Program-made: the position numbers and the translations under genes
Shown: positions 48,877 to 55,759 of the stretch, piece after piece
How positions within the stretch are numbered: the stretch's first letter is position 1
Layout of the letters: each line of letters opens with the position of its first letter
The notes under the pieces: model-generated
Seen by the model: the letters and a program-made list of their open reading frames with translations, nothing else
Database searches by the model: none
What the model was told of the DNA's origin: nothing
From: Bacteroidales bacterium
Lineage (GTDB): Bacteria > Bacteroidota > Bacteroidia > Bacteroidales > UBA10428
Direction: 5' to 3'
DNA length: 55,759 nt
NCBI GenBank assembly: GCA_016930375.1
Contig: JAFGGU010000101.1
Span: forward strand, 1 to 55,759

Positions 48877-51114
48877 TCACTTTAATCCTGCCGGTAGGAA
48901 TTCAAAGTAGCTATACTCCGGTAATTCCCCAACCCTGATGTATCTTCGGGAGATAACCGGCTCCACGGCACCTTCCGGGATAAACTCAGCCAACAGCAGA
49001 TATCCACCCGGTTTCTCCGGCAACGTAAAGCCTGAGAGGAAAGTTGAGCGCGTAAGAGGCTCCAATTCCACATCCAGGTTATTAATTGCTATGACGTTGC
49101 CTCCATCATCCCGGAGACTCAGCCTGATATTGCCTTTTATTCCATATGGATAATTGTTCACCCCTGCCAGGGTGAATGTAAGGGACGAACCTGGTTTATG
49201 CGGCGGCACCTGTTTCATATACCTTTCATCCGTAAGGTCGATGAACACGGCAGCCGGGGCAAAACAATGCCTGAACCACTGCATGGTTTTACCCGGCTTT
49301 AGATCCTTGATATCATCAATGAACCAATCTCCTGTGTACCCATAATTATTAGCCAGGTAGCAAAAGGCCAGAACACCTGCTACGCTTGTGTTGCTTCGCA
49401 GCCATTCGGTTTCGAGCTGTGTCCAGTACGCCTGAAATTCCCTGTTTTGCCCTGGTGAAGAATTGGGTCCCAGGTAATACCTGTAAACGTCCACTGTTAG
49501 TTTGCTGGGGGTGCCGTTACGCCAAAGCCATATCCATCCGTATTCATTCACCAGCTGCGCGGCGGATGATTTCTCAATTTGCCGGATGATATCCGGTTTA
49601 TAATCCAGGTCTCCCAGGGGGTAAGGATGCTTCTCAAAATCACTGATTGATTGATTCCACGGGCCCTGGTATGGATGCGGCTCATCCATCTCATCCTGGG
49701 CCATGTGCTCCCCTGTCATGTAACCGGCATCCCATATCCTGGTAGGATCGAGTTTTTCTAACTCGGGGATCAAAATGTTGCCAATATAATCGTCCCAGTT
49801 CTCGTTAATGGCATCCCAGATCACAATACTGGGATGGCTGCCATCACTCCAAACCCAGTCGGTATATTCCCTGCGGATCTGTTCGTCCCATCCGTGATTC
49901 TGCCAGTAAAGCCATTCATTCTGAAACATAATTCCGTTTTCATCCGCAAGGTCATACCAGAAATCCGGTACAATGCCCACGCAAATACGCATGGCATTCC
50001 AGTTAAGTTGTTTCGGAATGTCAATCAGGAATTTCCTGACCCAGTTTTTATCCCATACCAGATTCCTGCTGTCAGGATCTTCCAGGAACCTCTGCAGGGT
50101 AACATTGGTTCCGCGTAGAAAATATTGCTCCCCGTTCAGGTAAAAGAATTTTCCTTTGCGCGTAAAATCACGCATGCCGAAAGAACGGTTTACCATGTCG
50201 TGCTTGACATTGCCCTGGGCAAGCGTGACTTCGGCTAAGTAAAGAAAAGGATCTTCAGGCGACCAGGTCTCGAAATCAGGTAAGGGAATTTCCATGGAAA
50301 TCTCGGTCAGGTTATCACGTTTGGCATTAAACCTGCTTTCTGACCATTTGATTACGGAACCTGATCTTTTCTCCTTAACAACAACTGCAAGCTGAATGGA
50401 ATCATTCATCACATCACCGTAAAATATCTGCGCCGGAAGAAAATTCCGGATCTGTGCTTTAATGGTAATATTTTTCTTTTCTACCGAAGGGAGAATCAAT
50501 AAACGGTTGATTCGCGTTGTTCCAGTAAAGGTCATCATGACATCATCCCATATGCCCGGGAGGTAATGCTCCTTTTCCTTATCGGTTCCCCCTGCAGCCT
50601 CACTTGGAAGCCAAACCCGGTCACCTACCCTGATAAGTATTTCATTCTCAACACCAAATTTTATGGCATGGGTAGCACTGAATTCAACCGGGGTATAACA
50701 TGCCATAGAAGTCCCGAGATCAATGCCGTTGATGAAAACCTGAGTGACGTACTGGCTTTTTTTGAGCGTGATCACTGCTTCGGTTCCGGCCTGATCCTCT
50801 GGTATCAGGATGGTTTTCCTGTACCAGCTGTACCTGGGTGTATAATCAACTTCGTATAGATTGTGCTGATCCTTGGCTATGACCTGATCTGCCCGTCTGA
50901 CAAATTTATCATAGTCTGCTATTTTTGGTTCAGCAAGGGTTACCAGTCCGGGAACCTGTATCCTGCGGGTGAACTTCTTCGGAGGAAAAGCAGTTGTGGT
51001 TTGATCAAACTCCCAGGTGCCATTCAGATCAATGGTAGTCCGGGGATTAGTAGCTCCTGCAAACTGAACTGTAACCAGCCCGATCGCTATAAAATAAAGT
51101 GGTAGTATTTTCAT
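48877..51114 (-). CDS. Glycoside hydrolase family 2 protein, exported
   Basis: 745 aa from the ATG at 51114 (signal MKILPLYFIAIGLVTVQFAG). The N-terminal sugar-binding jelly roll is at about 25-165 (TIDLNGTWEFDQTTTAFPPKKFTRRIQVPG in pieces, YSWYRKTILIPE). An Ig-like domain follows, then the TIM barrel with KFFYLNGEQYFLRGTNVTLQR. The acid/base is Glu438 in DAINENW and the nucleophile is probably Glu524 in LVNEYGW. A short Ig-like domain follows at the end. The distinctive specificity (beta-galactosidase, mannosidase, glucuronidase or other) cannot be fixed. It starts 29 bp after the stop of the histidine kinase. Confidence 0.88.
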   Translation of the reverse strand: MKILPLYFIAIGLVTVQFAGATNPRTTIDLNGTWEFDQTTTAFPPKKFTRRIQVPGLVTLAEPKIADYDKFVRRADQVIAKDQHNLYEVDYTPRYSWYRKTILIPEDQAGTEAVITLKKSQYVTQVFINGIDLGTSMACYTPVEFSATHAIKFGVENEILIRVGDRVWLPSEAAGGTDKEKEHYLPGIWDDVMMTFTGTTRINRLLILPSVEKKNITIKAQIRNFLPAQIFYGDVMNDSIQLAVVVKEKRSGSVIKWSESRFNAKRDNLTEISMEIPLPDFETWSPEDPFLYLAEVTLAQGNVKHDMVNRSFGMRDFTRKGKFFYLNGEQYFLRGTNVTLQRFLEDPDSRNLVWDKNWVRKFLIDIPKQLNWNAMRICVGIVPDFWYDLADENGIMFQNEWLYWQNHGWDEQIRREYTDWVWSDGSHPSIVIWDAINENWDDYIGNILIPELEKLDPTRIWDAGYMTGEHMAQDEMDEPHPYQGPWNQSISDFEKHPYPLGDLDYKPDIIRQIEKSSAAQLVNEYGWIWLWRNGTPSKLTVDVYRYYLGPNSSPGQNREFQAYWTQLETEWLRSNTSVAGVLAFCYLANNYGYTGDWFIDDIKDLKPGKTMQWFRHCFAPAAVFIDLTDERYMKQVPPHKPGSSLTFTLAGVNNYPYGIKGNIRLSLRDDGGNVIAINNLDVELEPLTRSTFLSGFTLPEKPGGYLLLAEFIPEGAVEPVISRRYIRVGELPEYSYFEFLPAGLK

Positions 51115-51143
51115 AATCGCCTGTTTAATCCTTTTGAATGACA

Positions 51144-52493
51144 CTAAAAACTCAATATGAAGGTCGTTTTCTCGGCCGGTTGCGAAGAAACTGATATGCT
51201 GCCCCTATGCAGCCGCATGATCTTGCGAGAAAGGCTCAATCCGATGCCCGAACCCTTTTCCTTGGTGGTATAAAAGGGTATAAATATCTTTTCCAGTTCT
51301 TCCGGAGGAATTCCTTTCCCGTTGTCGGAAATACTGATCTTAAGTCTGCCCAGATTGTTCTCAGTAATGCTGATCGCGATTTTCTTATGGTCTTTGTCCT
51401 TCAAAGCATCCACGGCATTATTTAAAATATTGATCATTACCTGGTTCAGCAATTTTTCGTCACCGATCAATTCATTCCGGGATCCTTTCTTTACAATTCG
51501 CAGATTGATCTTTTCTTCGTTGAGTTTGTCCCTCATTAACAACCGGGTCGCATTCAGCCAGTTATCAATGCTGATCGATTTAAAAACCGGGCTGGGGACC
51601 TTGGTTAACTTACGGTAATCCTCTACAAACCTCATTAATCCGGAACCGGTATTCTCAATGACCTCCAATCCGTGAATAATATTTTCGACATGTTTCCCGG
51701 TAACTTCTTGAACCGGTATGGGATGATTATTCCTGATAAAAATGCGCGATAAGGTATTGCTCAGGGAAGTAATCGGCGCAACAGAATTCATGATTTCATG
51801 TGTCATTACCCTGATCAACTTTTGCCAGGAATCCAGCTCATTCTCTTCCAGTTCCGCTTTTATATCGGTAATTGAATAAAGCCTGTAACTGTTGGAACCA
51901 AAATTCAGCAAGGCTACTTTCAAAGAAAACAAACGCAGCTCGTTATCATGAAGAACTTTAATAGTACGGCTCTGTCCGGGAGTTATGAGCATCAGCTGTT
52001 CAAACAATTCCTGATTTTTCTGCTTCAGCAGATCGATGTGGGTAATATGGGGCAAACCGATGAAATCAAGCGCCGAATCATTAATCTGTTCAATATATCC
52101 TTTCTCATCAACTGCCAGCAAGCCTGTAGCAGAGGATTTAAGCATTTCCTGAAAGAACTTTTCGTTGTACTCGTTTTTAATTTTAATATCTGCAATGTGT
52201 TTGTTCAAAAGGTTCAGGCTTTGATGTAAAGCACGCAACGACCGGGGGCGAATGGATTCGGAATAATGAAGTGTAGTATCTTCATTGGTGACCGCGTCGA
52301 AAAAGAAAGCCACTTTGCGGTTGATACTATTCAGAAAATATATCAGACTAAAAACCGAAATAAGGATGATCAGCACCAGTGGCGCAGCCAATAGCCAGTT
52401 TTGCAGGTATACAGCAATGCTAAGGCCTGCCGTTGCCAATGCTAAAGTTAGTAAACGTATAACAACGGATAGGTTGAATGATTTATAAATCAT
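51144..52493 (-). CDS. Membrane PAS sensor histidine kinase, NtrB/NtrY-like
   Basis: 449 aa. Two membrane helices at about 10-30 and 35-55, with almost no periplasmic loop. A PAS domain lies at about 112-210 (SATGLLAVDEKGYIEQINDSALDFIG). The HisKA domain has phosphoacceptor His232 in IRVMTHEIMNSVAPITSLS. The HATPase has NILNNAVDAL (N box), DNGKGIPPE (G1) and GSGIGLSLSRKIM (G2). It overlaps the upstream NtrC-type regulator gene by 11 bp. Kinases of this form next to NtrC regulators and ABC exporters are common in Bacteroidota and are thought to sense envelope or membrane state. Confidence 0.93.
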   Translation of the reverse strand: MIYKSFNLSVVIRLLTLALATAGLSIAVYLQNWLLAAPLVLIILISVFSLIYFLNSINRKVAFFFDAVTNEDTTLHYSESIRPRSLRALHQSLNLLNKHIADIKIKNEYNEKFFQEMLKSSATGLLAVDEKGYIEQINDSALDFIGLPHITHIDLLKQKNQELFEQLMLITPGQSRTIKVLHDNELRLFSLKVALLNFGSNSYRLYSITDIKAELEENELDSWQKLIRVMTHEIMNSVAPITSLSNTLSRIFIRNNHPIPVQEVTGKHVENIIHGLEVIENTGSGLMRFVEDYRKLTKVPSPVFKSISIDNWLNATRLLMRDKLNEEKINLRIVKKGSRNELIGDEKLLNQVMINILNNAVDALKDKDHKKIAISITENNLGRLKISISDNGKGIPPEELEKIFIPFYTTKEKGSGIGLSLSRKIMRLHRGSISVSSQPAEKTTFILSF

Positions 52494-53844
52494 ACCGTTT
52501 GATTTTATTGTATAAGGTCTGGCGCGATATTCCTAATTGATGGGCGACAGCGCTGTGTTTTCCCTTATGCCTGTCGAGGGCAGTTTTAATCATGTATTTT
52601 TCCATCTCATCAAGTGTGAGAAAGCTTGCCCCGGCTAACTTCCCGGTAGATTTGAAAACAAAATCATCGGGTTTGAGATTTCCCGAATCACTCAGAATCA
52701 CTGCTTTCTCGATGGTATGCTGTAATTCACGAACATTTCCCGGCCAGGGATATTCCATTAATTTTCGCATGGCCTGGGAACTGATTTTCAGCGAAGGTTT
52801 GCGGTACTTCTTTTCAAAATAGGCCAGGAAAAATTTCGCAAGCAATTCAATGTCACCTCCCCTTTCCCGCAAAGGCGGAACCTCAATACGAATGGTGTTT
52901 ATTCTGTACAGCAGATCTTCACGAAATTTCTGTTGTTCAACCAGCTGTTCCACGTCGCAATTGGTGGCGCATATAAGCCTGATGTCAATAGGTATTGGCT
53001 GATTGGATCCGATGGGGATAACAGTTCGACTCTGCAGCGTGGTCAACAGTTTTGACTGAAGTGTAAAAGGCAGGTTGCCTATTTCATCCAGGAAAAGCGT
53101 TCCCCTATGCGCCAGCTGAAACTTGCCCATGCGGTCCTCACGGGCATCGGTAAAAGCCCCCTTTTTATGGCCGAAAAGCTCGCTTTCAAAAAGCGTTTCA
53201 GGGATTGCGCCCATATCAACGCTTACCAGTAATTCATTGTTACGTTCAGATCTCCGGTGAATTTCCAGGGCCACAAGCTCCTTACCGGTCCCATTTTCAC
53301 CTGTTATCAGCACGTTGGCGTCGGTTTTGGCCACCTTGGCAATGGTCTGCATCATACTCAATATGCCCGGAGAGGAACCCAGGATATGCCGCTGCTCCTG
53401 GTTAATGCCCTTTTTCAGAATGTGCTCCCGCTGTTTTAATTCTTCTACCTGGACATTTGACCGTCTGAGTTTTAATGCAGCCTGCAAGGTTGCCAGCAGC
53501 TTCTCATTCTCCCAGGGTTTTAATATAAAATCGGCGGCTCCGTTCTTTAAAGCTTTAACAGCCAGTTCAACATCTCCATAGGCAGTAATCATGACTACTT
53601 CGGTTGTCGGTGATTTTTTCTTGATCTCACAAAGCCAGTATAAACCTTCATTACCTGTGTTAATGCCGGCTGAGAAATTCATGTCGAGCAATACAATGTC
53701 AAAATCGTCCTTTTCCAGTTCAGCCAGCACTAAATTTGGGTTTGCCAGTGTGACAACCAATTCATAGTCAATCTGCAAAAGCATTTTGAGCGCACTGAGC
53801 GCATTTTTATTGTCATCAACGACAAGTATCCTGCCTGATAGCAT
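52483..53844 (-). CDS. Sigma-54-dependent response regulator, NtrC family
   Basis: 453 aa from the ATG at 53844. A start at 53865 is in frame, but a -7 box (TACATTTG, 53870-53863) overlaps it. Receiver: RILVVDDNKNA, phosphoacceptor Asp54 in IVLLDMNFSAG, Lys in FILKPWENE. AAA+ domain: Walker A GENGTGKE, then ESELFGHKKGAFTDA; the sigma-54 contact loop is GAFTDA in place of GAFTGA. Walker B is LFLDEIGN. The Fis-type helix-turn-helix ends the protein (KHSAVAHQLGISRQTLYNKIKRY). It needs phosphorylation by the next gene's kinase. A -24/-12 site lies 150 bp away, ahead of the divergent ABC exporter. Confidence 0.95.
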   Translation of the reverse strand: MLSGRILVVDDNKNALSALKMLLQIDYELVVTLANPNLVLAELEKDDFDIVLLDMNFSAGINTGNEGLYWLCEIKKKSPTTEVVMITAYGDVELAVKALKNGAADFILKPWENEKLLATLQAALKLRRSNVQVEELKQREHILKKGINQEQRHILGSSPGILSMMQTIAKVAKTDANVLITGENGTGKELVALEIHRRSERNNELLVSVDMGAIPETLFESELFGHKKGAFTDAREDRMGKFQLAHRGTLFLDEIGNLPFTLQSKLLTTLQSRTVIPIGSNQPIPIDIRLICATNCDVEQLVEQQKFREDLLYRINTIRIEVPPLRERGGDIELLAKFFLAYFEKKYRKPSLKISSQAMRKLMEYPWPGNVRELQHTIEKAVILSDSGNLKPDDFVFKSTGKLAGASFLTLDEMEKYMIKTALDRHKGKHSAVAHQLGISRQTLYNKIKRYDL

Positions 53845-53862
53845 CCTAATAATCTTGTTGAT

Positions 53863-53870
53863 CAAATGTA
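53863..53870 (-). promoter_or_regulatory. Bacteroidota -7 box (TACATTTG) of the NtrC-type gene
   Basis: A perfect TAnnTTTG on the minus strand, 18 bp before the ATG at 53844. It argues against the longer start at 53865. Confidence 0.5.
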
Positions 53871-53908
53871 TAGAACTAAATCGACAGGTGGTTGAAAGTG
53901 TCCAATTA

Positions 53909-53945
53909 TTTTACATAATAACCCAGTTTTTTTACAGTTTGTAAA
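53909..53945. promoter_or_regulatory. Candidate activator sites upstream of the sigma-54 promoter
   Basis: TTTTACA occurs at 53909-53915 and 53930-53936, 21 bp apart, about two helical turns. The second forms the perfect palindrome TTTACA-GTT-TGTAAA (53931-53945). They lie 45-80 bp before the -24 element, a plausible place for the NtrC-type regulator. Confidence 0.4.
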
Positions 53946-53989
53946 TGTTAAATTATAGTAATATATTATATATGAATGTCTTATAGATA

Positions 53990-54004
53990 TGGCATCGAAT
54001 TTGA
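53990..54004 (+). promoter_or_regulatory. Candidate sigma-54 (-24/-12) promoter
   Basis: TGGCATCGAATTTGA matches TGGCAC-N5-TTGC at nearly all key places: GG at 53991-53992 and TTG at 54001-54003 with correct spacing. The last base is A in place of C. It predicts transcription from about 54015, 58 nt before the ABC ATPase start, and stands next to a divergent sigma-54 activator gene. Confidence 0.6.
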
Positions 54005-54072
54005 ATTTCTGTCTGAAAAAATTTCTATTTGAAATCATTCATAAATTACATGCAATATTAATACTGATCATA

Positions 54073-54786
54073 ATGATTAAAACTATTGAATTGACCAAAG
54101 TATTTCGCACCGATGAAGTGGAGACAACCGCCTTGAACAAGGTAAACTTCGAAGTTACAAAGGGTGAGTTTGTTGCTGTTATGGGCCCATCTGGCTGTGG
54201 TAAATCCACATTGCTGAACGTTATCGGATTAATTGACAATCTTACGACGGGACAATATTATTTTGCCGGACAGGATGTTTCCAAACTCAAAGAGGGACAG
54301 CGCACCGAAATGCGAAAAGGAAATATCGGGTTTGTATTTCAAAGCTTTAACCTGATCGATGAACTGACAGTTTACGAAAATGTGGAGCTTCCCCTGGTAT
54401 ATATGAAGATCCGGGAATCAGAGCGAAAGAAAACGGTGGAAAGCATCCTGGAAAGGATGAAGATCGGTCACCGCCGGAAGCACTTTCCGCAGCAACTTTC
54501 GGGAGGCCAGCAACAACGTGTGGCCATTGCCCGTGCAGTAGTAGCAGGTCCCAAACTCATCCTGGCTGATGAGCCCACCGGAAATCTTGATTCAAAAAAC
54601 GGTCTTGAAGTGATGCGATTACTATCGGAACTGAATAAGGAGGGCACAACCATCGTAATGGTCACCCACTCCGAAAGAGACTCAGGTTATGCCCACCGGG
54701 TTGTAAATCTGTTCGACGGAAAGATCATTACCGAGGAAATGAAGAGAAGCATGGAGATTGCTTACCCGGATAGCGAGGAGATATAG
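54073..54786 (+). CDS. ABC transporter ATP-binding protein, MacB/LolD type
   Basis: 237 aa from the ATG at 54073 (MIKTIELTKVFRTDEVETTALNKV). The upstream in-frame ATG at 53989 would put the -24/-12 element inside the gene and has a poor N-terminus. Walker A GPSGCGKSTLLNVIG, Q-loop FVFQSFNLIDELTVYENV, signature LSGGQQQRVAIARAVV, Walker B LILADEPTGNLDS and switch His in MVTHSERD are intact. It partners the FtsX-type permease that starts 95 bp further on. Probable target of the divergent NtrC-type system. Confidence 0.93.
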   Translation: MIKTIELTKVFRTDEVETTALNKVNFEVTKGEFVAVMGPSGCGKSTLLNVIGLIDNLTTGQYYFAGQDVSKLKEGQRTEMRKGNIGFVFQSFNLIDELTVYENVELPLVYMKIRESERKKTVESILERMKIGHRRKHFPQQLSGGQQQRVAIARAVVAGPKLILADEPTGNLDSKNGLEVMRLLSELNKEGTTIVMVTHSERDSGYAHRVVNLFDGKIITEEMKRSMEIAYPDSEEI

Positions 54787-54835
54787 GAAGAAAGTAAATA
54801 GTGAAAAGTGAACAGTGAACAGTTAAAAGTATTCA
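54787..54835 (+). repeat. 7-bp tandem repeat array, GTGAACA type, directly after a TAG stop
   Basis: Seven heptads start at the first base after the stop codon: GAAGAAA, GTAAATA, GTGAAAA, GTGAACA, GTGAACA, GTTAAAA, GTATTCA. The middle ones carry TGA or TAA at the same place. The AGTGA core is shared with the array at 3671-3707. Confidence 0.85.
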
Positions 54836-54881
54836 TCGATTGCAATTCGAAATTTGATAACCATTGAAAGAATGAATTAGA

Positions 54882-55759
54882 ATGAAAAAGCTGATCCGCA
54901 ATCTGCTCAGAAGTATAAACAGAAATAAGGGTTTTCTATTTATAAATATTACAGGTCTGGCTATTGGTCTGGCAGTCTCGTTGATGCTTCTTCTCTTTGT
55001 CGCCACAGAATTAAGTTATGACCATCATTTTGCAAACAAAGAAAGGATTGTTCAACTCAATACGGAATGGACTGAAGACGGTCAGCGAAGCATTGATCCC
55101 ATTTGTCTCAGAGAGGCATATACGGATCTCCCCTCAAAAATACCGGGGATTGAATCATCAGTGCAGATTTATCGTGGCTGGAATGTCGAACTCACCCGGG
55201 AAAAGGACCGTTTTCAGGATATCGGACTGCTTTATGCCGATCCTGAGTATTTTAATATCTTCAGTATGGATGTCATAAGCGGTAATCCTTCCCTGGCTAT
55301 TAAAGAGCCTAACACCGCTGTGATTACGGACAAGCTTGCAGAGAAACTCTATGGAAACCTGGAAGTTGTCGGTAAAACATTTCTTATCCAGGAACAAATA
55401 TTTACGGTAACAGCTGTTGTCAAAGAACTTCCTGCCAACACCCATTTTTCATTTGATGTGCTGGCATCCATGAAATCACTTCCCTATCTTGACAATTTAG
55501 GCGGACTGGAATTCTTTACCTACTATCTTCTGAGGTCCGACGTTTCTCTCCCGGTGACTTGTGAGGAGATAAACCGGACATATACGGCAAGCCTCAAGGA
55601 GGGCTTTAGCGAATTCGACATACGGTTCGGATCTGTTACTGTAAAACTCACTGATATTTACCTTCATTCCAAGGCAGAATTCAGTTTGGGAAACCGGGGT
55701 AGTGTTGAGTCTGTGCTTATACTTGCGGGGCTTGCCATGCTGATTCTCCTGCTGGCGAT
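54882..55759 (+). CDS. ABC transporter permease, MacB/FtsX type (runs off the window)
   Basis: At least 292 aa, open at the window edge. It begins MKKLIRNLLRSINRNKGFLF, then the first membrane helix (INITGLAIGLAVSLMLLLFV) and ATELSYDHHFAN, the standard start of Bacteroidota MacB-like permeases of about 800 aa. The periplasmic MacB_PCD domain follows (IPGIESSVQIYRGW, GLLYADPEYFNIFSMDVISG, AVITDKLAEKLYG). The start of the second membrane helix (VLILAGLAMLILLLA) is at the edge. It pairs with the ATPase at 54073. No TolC or adaptor gene is seen before the window ends. The substrate is unknown. Confidence 0.92.
   Translation, partial: MKKLIRNLLRSINRNKGFLFINITGLAIGLAVSLMLLLFVATELSYDHHFANKERIVQLNTEWTEDGQRSIDPICLREAYTDLPSKIPGIESSVQIYRGWNVELTREKDRFQDIGLLYADPEYFNIFSMDVISGNPSLAIKEPNTAVITDKLAEKLYGNLEVVGKTFLIQEQIFTVTAVVKELPANTHFSFDVLASMKSLPYLDNLGGLEFFTYYLLRSDVSLPVTCEEINRTYTASLKEGFSEFDIRFGSVTVKLTDIYLHSKAEFSLGNRGSVESVLILAGLAMLILLLA

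Overview
The window looks like a chromosomal segment of a Bacteroidota bacterium, most likely a fermentative member of the Bacteroidales/Marinilabiliales type; the genus cannot be told from sequence alone. The evidence is lineage-typical content: a secreted protease with a type IX secretion sorting tail, a SusC/RagA-type TonB-linked protein, DUF4252 proteins, promoter boxes of the Bacteroidota form TAnnTTTG instead of TATAAT, little Shine-Dalgarno signal, and KdsA (hence a Gram-negative LPS maker).

Layout. 1-81 is the 3' end of a group II intron (domains V and VI). 90-2225 is an ECF sigma / anti-sigma-like pair between two DUF4252 paralogues. 2375-13552 is mostly housekeeping: LolA-like protein, thioesterase, SDR, RarA, KdsA, TPR-histidine kinase, RNase P RNA, Smr protein, QueA-like enzyme, threonine aldolase and MsrB. 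13689-20555 holds the T9SS protease with RlmN, a SPOR-like protein, a small conserved protein and a NarL-type two-component pair. 20604-29132 is energy metabolism: a large FAD/Fe-S oxidoreductase, then a five-gene run pta, 3-hydroxyacyl-CoA dehydrogenase-like, ackA, ptb, buk for substrate-level phosphorylation through acetyl- and butyryl-phosphate. 29138-38789 carries envelope proteins, tRNA-Lys with a fold-back element behind it, a CotH-like/DUF4956 pair, a LytS/LytTR pair, a TPR protein and a TonB-dependent receptor.

39024-45021 is an AT-richer block that differs from its surroundings: a MerR regulator with a cobalamin-binding photosensor domain of the CarH type, divergent from a five-gene operon of ABC ATPase, lipoprotein adaptor, FtsX-type permease, TolC-like channel and a SOUL heme-binding-family protein. 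This is my best candidate for an undescribed system: a light/B12-switched exporter with a tetrapyrrole-binding partner. 45131-53844 is an all-minus run: NtrC-type regulator and kinase, GH2 glycosidase, SusC-type protein without SusD, and a Tat-exported TIM-barrel protein. Divergent from the regulator is a MacB-type ABC exporter (54073 to the window end) with a good -24/-12 (sigma-54) promoter candidate.

Between genes there are three loci with 7-bp tandem repeats, mostly starting at or just after a stop codon and mostly carrying a stop trinucleotide in each unit, and a hairpin terminator sequence present in two closely similar copies. No intergenic gap exceeds 300 bases. The longer ones (2226-2374, 6768-6956, 23556-23792, 31675-31901, 31975-32258, 38802-39023, 43863-44136, 53871-54072) hold the promoters, repeats and terminators listed, except 38802-39023, where I see nothing recognisable.
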